In this document: piece by piece, positions 57,368-64,000 of the stretch
How the letters are laid out: every line of letters begins with the position of its first letter
Numbering within the stretch: position 1 is the first letter of the stretch
The notes under the pieces: generated by a model
What the model was told of the DNA's origin: nothing
Seen by the model: only the letters and a program-made list of their open reading frames with translations
The model's database searches: none
Translations under genes and position numbers: made by a program
Source of the DNA: Seriola aureovittata
Lineage: Eukaryota > Chordata > Actinopteri > Carangiformes > Carangidae
Assembly (NCBI RefSeq): GCF_021018895.1
Contig: NC_079365.1
Coordinates: 16,274,501-16,338,500 of the forward strand
Direction: 5' to 3'
DNA length: 64,000 nt

Positions 57368-60300
57368 ATGGAGAGAGCTGTGGTGCAAATCACCCTCTTT
57401 GGGCTGCTGCTGGCTTTGGTTACCACACTGCCAAACAAGGTAAGTTCACAAAACCTAAACGACAGAGCACCACACAGCAAGGACACAGAATCTATATAGA
57501 TGTATCTATATTACTGTTCCTCTGCATCTTTGTCAGTTTCATCAAAAAGCGCAGGTTGAAGCACCTGCTGGCTCTCTACCGTCGTTGTGGTTTCATGTTC
57601 ATACGTGTTTTTGAATGTGCATTAATGTTCAATACGTCTATCCACGCAGTCACAGTGGAGGGTCTCAACTCACTTTTAGGGACAAAAAACAAACTATATT
57701 TTAGTGTTAAGACTTGGTAAAGGTTAATTTTATGTTGAGGAAAACCTTAAGGCCAGAGAAGGTCTTCAGGGACTTTGTAAGTCAATGTAATGCAAATGTT
57801 TTGCACACACACAAACACACACACAAATAGTATCACTAGTGTACATGTGCAAAGTCATTGTGATATCAAAATGAAAAACAATGAGAATGGGGTGTTTCTG
57901 TGGTTAGACCAATGAGATTTCTTTGATACCTCCCACCAATGCTGTGTTTTTCAGCTTCATCTGATCTTTGGTCAGCTAGTTGTCAGCCAGTGATCAATGA
58001 AGCCTTTTTTTTTATTATTGTGAAATGTGCTTCCCATATTTGCTCAGGATGACTGGGACATCTACAGCTTTCACATCAACTCCACAGTGACCGCTCGTTA
58101 TTCTACTACTGTCATCACAAGCCGTGTGGTCAATCGTATGGAAGAGTCAAAGGAAATCGAATTCCTTGTCCGGATTCCCAAGAACGCCTTCATTAGTAAA
58201 TTCAGAATGTATGTGAAGCAAAAGTGACCTGTGAATATTTACAAGAATTTTCAAATAATGAATTACACATAAAAAAAAAAAAAATGCAAATAACTCATGG
58301 GCACGTCAGGAGTATGTTTATAAACAAGGTCTTTTTCTTGGTCTTCTTCAGGTTTATAGAAGGACAGGTGTATGATGGCATTGTGAAAGCTAAGGAGCAA
58401 GCTCAGCAGCAGTACACCGAGGCTGTGTCCCGTGGCCAAAGTGCTGGGCTTGTCAGGTACAACATGGATCAATAGATCAATTTATTGTCTTATACAGGTG
58501 GTTTTTATGTTGAATTTTGTAGAACACGCTCATGTGTCCTTTGGGAAAGGAACAAAATAAAAGTTAAAAAATCTCCAGGTTTCTAAAATCCATCAAATGC
58601 AACAATCTCAGAAGAAAAAAAATCGCTGTTTGTTTGAATTAATCATGATTCATACCCACACTAAGTTCATAACCTGTGATGAGGGGCCACAAGAAGACAT
58701 TGTTTCAATTTAATTAAAGGGAGTATGTTTATGGTCTGTGTTGCAGTTCTGTGGGGAGGACCCTGGAGGAATTTAAGACCTCCGTGACTGTCGCTGCTCA
58801 CAAGAAGGTGACTTTTGAACTCACATATGAGGAACTACTGAAACGCAGGCTTGGCAAATACGAGCTGCAAATCCACGCTCGCCCCATGCAACCAGTCAAA
58901 GACTTCAAGGTACGTCTTTCCTGTTGGTATCTACTCTCTGTTCATCCAGGAAAAAAATAAAAGAAATAATGCCGTGGTAAAACCATCTTTCATGGTCCCA
59001 GCTTCTAACTACTGTGTTTTATTCTCAATGCCAGGTTGATGTGTACATTCACGACAAAGCTGGCATCAGTTTCATTGAGGTTAAAGGAGGACTAAGCACC
59101 AAAGCTCTGGCTAATGCCATCACCAAAACACATATAGGCAAACAGGTACAGCATGCAATGACACATGATTCTGATTGCATTTAACTTACATGATATCTTA
59201 TTCTGACCCATATTTAGCTGTTTGACTCATAATGTTGTAACCCTAACCCTAACCCATAATAACAATGTACATACCACTATTGCTCATCCTTGTGCACAGT
59301 GTTCCTCATTCATATTAATATACAGTATATCTACATGCACATTTGCAACAGCACTTTGTAGTTAGATGGCAAACTGCATTTTTCTTCTACCAGCAGTTAT
59401 CAACACCATGCAGTGTCAATATGGATGAATCTAATCAAATCGGATGAAATAGAGACTCATCTCTTTCACCAATGAAACCCATTTGTTGATTCTTCCTGTT
59501 TCCAGGCGTGGGTGCATTTCTACCCCACAGAGGACCAACAGAAAACGTGCGACAGCTGTGGAAAGCAGGGTATGAATGGAGATCTGGTTATTGTTTATGA
59601 TGTCAACAGGGATTCCTCACTCGGACACATCAAGGTACAGCAAGAGTTCACTTCCTGGAAGACTATTGACTATCTTCACCTGTCTTTTCTAACTAATCCA
59701 AATTTCTTCTTACTCCCCTCAAGAAATCAGATGGCTACTTTGTTCATCACTTTGCTCCATCTAGTCTTCCCCGCATACCAAAGAATGTTGTCTTTGTTAT
59801 TGATCAAAGTGGCTCCATGCATGGCAGAAAAATACAACAGGTACAGTGTGAGGAGGCATTTTAGTTTTTAGTTTACTGTATGTTACTTTTACGGTCAACT
59901 TTATTTAGTACACAATTTAAGAACGCACATGAAACAAACATTATTAAATGGTATCTTACTTGAAAAAAAGTTCTAATGCATAAATATTTTTTTTTCCTCA
60001 GACCAGAATAGCATTGATCCATATCTTGAATGACCTGTCAGAGGATGACTACTTTGGTCTCATCACTTTTGATGGCTCAGTTTCTCACTGGAGACGAGAA
60101 CTTGTTCAGGCCAGCAACAAAAACCTGAATAGTGCCAAGAAATTTGCTCAGGGTATTACAGATAGAGGAGGTGAGGTTTTACAATGAATATATTTATTTT
60201 GGAGTGTCAGATTATTTCAGAAGTATTTTACAGCAGAATGTCAGGAATTCAACATTTTTCTCATCTCATTTTAGCCACAGACATTAACGAAGCAGTGTTG

Positions 60301-62540
60301 GAAGGAGCGAGGATGCTGAATGCGCATCCCAGAGAAGGCTCAGCGTCGATCCTTATACTTCTCACTGATGGAGACCCAACCTCAGGTAATGATAAAAGAC
60401 ACATGCACAAATACTTAAAGAAATAAATATATGGTCCCTAACAGCACAGTCCATTTTTAAATGACCTGTCATTGATTTGACTACAGTCTTTTTCTCAGTT
60501 CCTGTCTCCTGTCAGCTGATTAAAACCCACCTGTGCAAGACTTTGAAGATCATGGACATTTCATTTTAAATGACACAAACACTATTAACAATTAAGTCTG
60601 TGTACACACAGTAACTTTCACTTATCACAGGAGAGTTGTTTGATTGTACCGTGTCAGTTCGACTTGCCTATTTAAACCATGTGTCTTGTGTCTTTGCAGG
60701 GGTGACCATTCTTGAAACAATACAGTCAAATGTCAGAAAGGCAATTGCAGATAAATTCCCGCTCTACTGTCTTGGTTTTGGCTTTGATGTCAATTTTGAC
60801 TTCCTGAAGACAATGTCACTGCAGAACAACGGTGTGGCACGACGGATTTATGAGGACTCTGATGCTGATTTACAGCTGAAGGTGTTTTTGAATTGCCTTC
60901 CTTCACATGATGAATACTCTGCTCATCATTTGAATCTGCTACATTTTCACAGACAAAACTGAGCATAGTTGACTGTGGAGAGATGAAGCATTCCTATGGT
61001 GTCCTCAATGTGTGTCAACAGGGTTTCTATAAAGAGGTGGCCACTCCTCTGTTGACGGACGTGACAATGATCTATATGGGTGGGACCAATCTAACCCAGA
61101 CTAATTTCAGCCAGTATTACAACGGCTCTGAGATCGTGGTGGCCGGTCAGATCACTGACAATGATATCGAAACCTTCACCCCACAAGTTCTGGCCATTTC
61201 AGTAAGGCTCAATCCACACTGCACATCAGCTGTAATCTTCTCAGAGAGTTGTGAATGTCCCTGTGTATACTTAACAATTCATTTGGACTATATGACAGGG
61301 GACTAGAAAGGTGACGTTTTCTGAGTCAAACGTCACTGTGGAGTCCACTGAAACAGTATCTGACGGCCTCATCCAGAGGGTTTGGGCCTACCTCACAGTG
61401 AAACAGCTTCTGGAGAAAGAGTGAGTGTAATGTCGACCACCTTTTCTCTTTGTTCTTATTTGTAATCAGTTATTTATTTATTCATATTTCTATATAATCA
61501 ATGAATTATTGAGTCTATGAACTTTAAGAAAATATTGGAAAAGGCCCATCACAGTTTCCCAGAACCTGAGGTGACATCTTAAAATTGCTGAACCAGAGAA
61601 TATTTATCACTTTTGCTATGACTTAAATGATTTAATCAATGATCAATTATCAATTGTTGACTGATTTTATGTCAGTCAGTCTTTGGCCATTTCCCCAGGG
61701 CTCACAGAAATAAACAAAAGCAGGTTTCTCATTTCTAGCTGATGATTTTTCTCTGAAAATTAAACAGCAATGTTTGAAATATGCACAAAGTGGGAGAATG
61801 CCAGATGGCTGCAAAATTTGTCTCAAAAGATAAACAATTTCCTCACACCTTACTGTCACGTCAGCTATGACATTTAAAACATATGTGTACACGACTCTTG
61901 ACACAGGCTGCAGTTATCTGAACCTGAGAAGGAGCAGGTGAGGAAAGAGGCCATGGAGCTGTCGCTGAAGTACGGCTTTGTGACCCCGCTCACATCCATG
62001 GTGGTCACCAAGCCTCCGGGGGAGAACACAGACGTGCTTCATAAACCCAAGGAAGGGGAACCGCCACAAAGGGAACGTATTCTAGGGCATGGTCAAGCCG
62101 CTCCAGGAATGTTTCCGATGGGGGCAGCTTCAGGGATGGGGGCAGCTTCAGGGATGAGTGAGCATCTACAATGTGAACAAAACATACAATTGAAAATCAA
62201 TAGTATTCAGCTTCTCTTTTTCTCTTTATTTCAGATGAGACATGTTTGCATTATTTGGTATCAGGCGGTGTAATTACAATGCAGAAATACAGTTATTGAA
62301 TTTAATGAGAACTATAGATTCCCTGTATTCAGTTTGTGGGTATCGATAAATCAAATTTCAAGTTTTGGCTGTGGAACTGAACTGAAAAATTTGAGCATGA
62401 AATACAGTCAATGAACAAGAATTAAGTGATTAACCAATTGATTATTTTGTTTCATGTTGTATCTTAAATTCATGTTGTTTTCTTTTTCTTTTTAGAGGAC
62501 CAAAATCTGAGAATTGCTTATGAATCTGGCTACCCTGCAG
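57368..62540 (+). CDS. itih3: Inter-alpha-trypsin inhibitor heavy chain, H3-like (5' part; 3' end not seen)
   Basis: These secreted plasma heavy chains are transferred to hyaluronan and stabilise extracellular matrix. Fourteen exons join in phase to 639 codons: 57368-57439, 58048-58208, 58352-58456, 58747-58909, 59035-59145, 59506-59634, 59724-59840, 60002-60170, 60275-60385, 60700-60881, 61022-61201, 61299-61420, 61907-62157, 62496-62540. Residues 1-20 form a signal peptide ([16 protein letters not shown]). The VIT domain follows at about 25-150, with [11 protein letters not shown]. The von Willebrand A domain runs from about 262, with MIDAS residues Asp274, Ser276 and Ser278 in [10 protein letters not shown], and TDGD at 373-376. 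[17 protein letters not shown] follows it. [12 protein letters not shown] and GSEIVVAG fit H3/H4 chains. The ITI heavy-chain C-terminal domain, with its DPHF cleavage and attachment site, is not found before the window ends. H3 rather than H4 is a judgement. Confidence 0.88.
59237..59256. repeat. Short telomere-like (CCCTAA)3 run
   Basis: TAACCCTAACCCTAACCC in an itih intron: three units only, so it may be chance or a scar of end joining. Confidence 0.7.
61495..61665. repeat. Dispersed teleost repeat, copy 4
   Basis: GGCCCATCACAGTTTCCCAG, CCTGAGGTGACATCTTAAAA, AACCAGAGAATATTT and AATGATTTAATCAATGATCAA follow the order of the other copies at 8725 and 26865. It lies in the itih intron before exon 13. 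Confidence 0.55.
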
Positions 62541-64000
62541 GTATGACATTAGCACATACATACATATACACTGATCTGATAAAACTACATTACATCTATT
62601 TTATTGTATGTAAAATATGGCCCCGGTCAGGGTTAGAGAATGGAGTTGCCTGTCATTTCCCGTCACCCTCTGCAGAGCCTAGTAATAGGTCAAACCTTTT
62701 GGCCCATTTAACTGTGTATTGACAATAATTACATCACCTCCGGAAGAAGTAACATGAATCCATAGCCATGTGTGCTCGCAACCTGCAGATGAAGGCCAGG
62801 ACTTCGGCAGTATGAGGCACAGCTATAAAACATTTGTAAGGACATTGGAGAGATCATGATGGGAAGTTATATGAGCAATGTGAGGAAGCCTTACGACAGT
62901 TATATGTTTCTTTAGGGATCATTCAGCAAGAGTTGTAAGTGGTACTGCTTGAATAAGCGGTGCTCTGGCTAAGACCACAGATCATTCAGTCCTTGTATAA
63001 TCTAGCAAAGTCTTGGTGAGGTTTGGTCTCTGACATGACAGACCTCTGCTTTGCCAATGATGTAGTTCTGTTCTTCATCACACTCTTGGTCCGCTTGGGT
63101 TGGGAGGTATGAAGAAGCATTGCAGGTTCTTGTTTACCTGTGATGGACTGACAAATGAAAGTGGGACTGGTGCAGTTTTTTGCCTTAGCCTGAAGACAAA
63201 GATCTCTCTTTTCTACCTTCCAGCCTCCCCTATCACACATGTAAGAATTTTGATGTAAGATAAAAATTTGGCTCGCCCCTGTTGGTCACACTGAGGAGCG
63301 TCTGGAAAAAGCTCAGAGTAGGACTACTTCTGTGTTGTGTTGAAAAGGAAATAGTTTTAGAAAATAATTTTGAGGTAGTTGTGTCATAAATACAAAATCT
63401 CACAGTTTTTTCTTTGAGGAAATTCTTATCAGTAATACTAGCAAAGACTGCAGTAACTTTAAATGTGTAATATTCAAATTTTATAGAGGCGTTTCTGAAT
63501 ATTACTAGTTATATTGTAGTTGTAACTAACATGTACATACAAAATGAAAAATGACATGAGATGAAAATGTACATATGCAGGATAATAACAGATGTTTAAT
63601 AATTAAATTTGACTGTTTATTTTCCAGTTTTCAGTCAAAGGAGAAGCGGGCGCCCTCTTTATGGCCTCACTGCACACAGCAGTACAAAACAACTTGCAGG
63701 TTAACTTCTATTTCTGGGCCAATTCTGACTCATACTTCAAATTTTGTAATTATGGCACCAACCACCTATGTTCAACTAACAAGCATGGAGGCAGTGCATA
63801 CTTCCACCAAGGCTGGACAATCCTGTAAATTGATCCCTCCAATGATAAATCAATCAATAAAAGATGCAAAGATCATATAGCCAAATAGGAAAATGTCCCC
63901 CCTCTAAAAAAGAAAAGTTATTTCAGGCTATGTCTTCAGAGTATGGACACTAAAAGCGTTTTCTAAAAGATTTCCACAGGTGAAAAAATTATAAATATGA
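62541..64000. other. Sequence after the last recognised itih exon
   Basis: Probably an itih intron, since the last exon ends in mid-codon with a GT donor. A stretch at about 63005-63110 reads like a decayed LINE reverse transcriptase (see findings). An exon-like frame with a good acceptor lies at 63628-63828. No C-terminal ITI heavy-chain exon could be recognised, so it must lie beyond the window or be lost. Confidence 0.45.

Noticed and set aside
62787..62832. Possible extra itih exon (ATGAAGGCCAGG... to a GTAAGG donor), in the right phase
   Set aside because: The acceptor lacks a pyrimidine tract and the 15 or so residues do not resemble any ITI heavy-chain segment.

Overview
The window is vertebrate nuclear DNA, almost certainly from a teleost fish. 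The genes are split into many short GT-AG exons, introns are AT-rich with long (CA)n/(GT)n and (ATT)n tracts, and teleost-style retroelement debris is present. Every gene model below was built by joining exons by hand. In each one, exon lengths and splice phases agree across all junctions.

Layout, left to right. Bases 89-2297 hold the last three coding exons of transketolase (tkt, +). A small unrecognised gene (3909-5431, -) encodes a 131-residue, roughly four-pass membrane protein; its first coding exon contributes only the ATG. Next come bicd2 (6868-16777, +, dynein adaptor, 7 exons, 817 aa) and card19 (18945-21218, +, 180 aa). A U6atac minor-spliceosome snRNA gene (about 22161-22286, +) follows, with recognisable external Pol III promoter parts. 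Then come ninj1 (23990-28142, -, 145 aa) and wnk2 (31149-54676, +, 30 coding exons, 2633 aa with all exons included). The window ends with the 5' part of an inter-alpha-trypsin inhibitor heavy chain gene, closest to itih3 (57368 onward, +), with 14 exons visible and the C-terminal domain not seen.

The bicd2-card19-ninj1-wnk2 block matches human 9q22.31. The flanking tkt and itih3 match human 3p21.1, so the window joins two ancestral neighbourhoods. These genes do not form a pathway: they cover dynein cargo adaptation, a mitochondrial CARD protein, plasma-membrane rupture, WNK-SPAK/OSR1 ion-transport signalling, pentose phosphate metabolism and extracellular-matrix hyaluronan chemistry. The arrangement is ordinary eukaryotic synteny, not an operon.

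The main unusual items are these: the U6atac gene; a 5'-truncated Penelope-like retroelement (GIY-YIG endonuclease) in a wnk2 intron, with about 340-bp inverted arms, a 15-bp target duplication and a LINE tail nested in one arm; a 915-nt phase 0-0 Ser/Pro-rich exon in wnk2 at the position where WNK1 carries its HSN2 exon; and the unrecognised four-pass membrane gene. I see no CRISPR array, tRNA or rRNA gene, and no evidence of a wholly new defence-type system.
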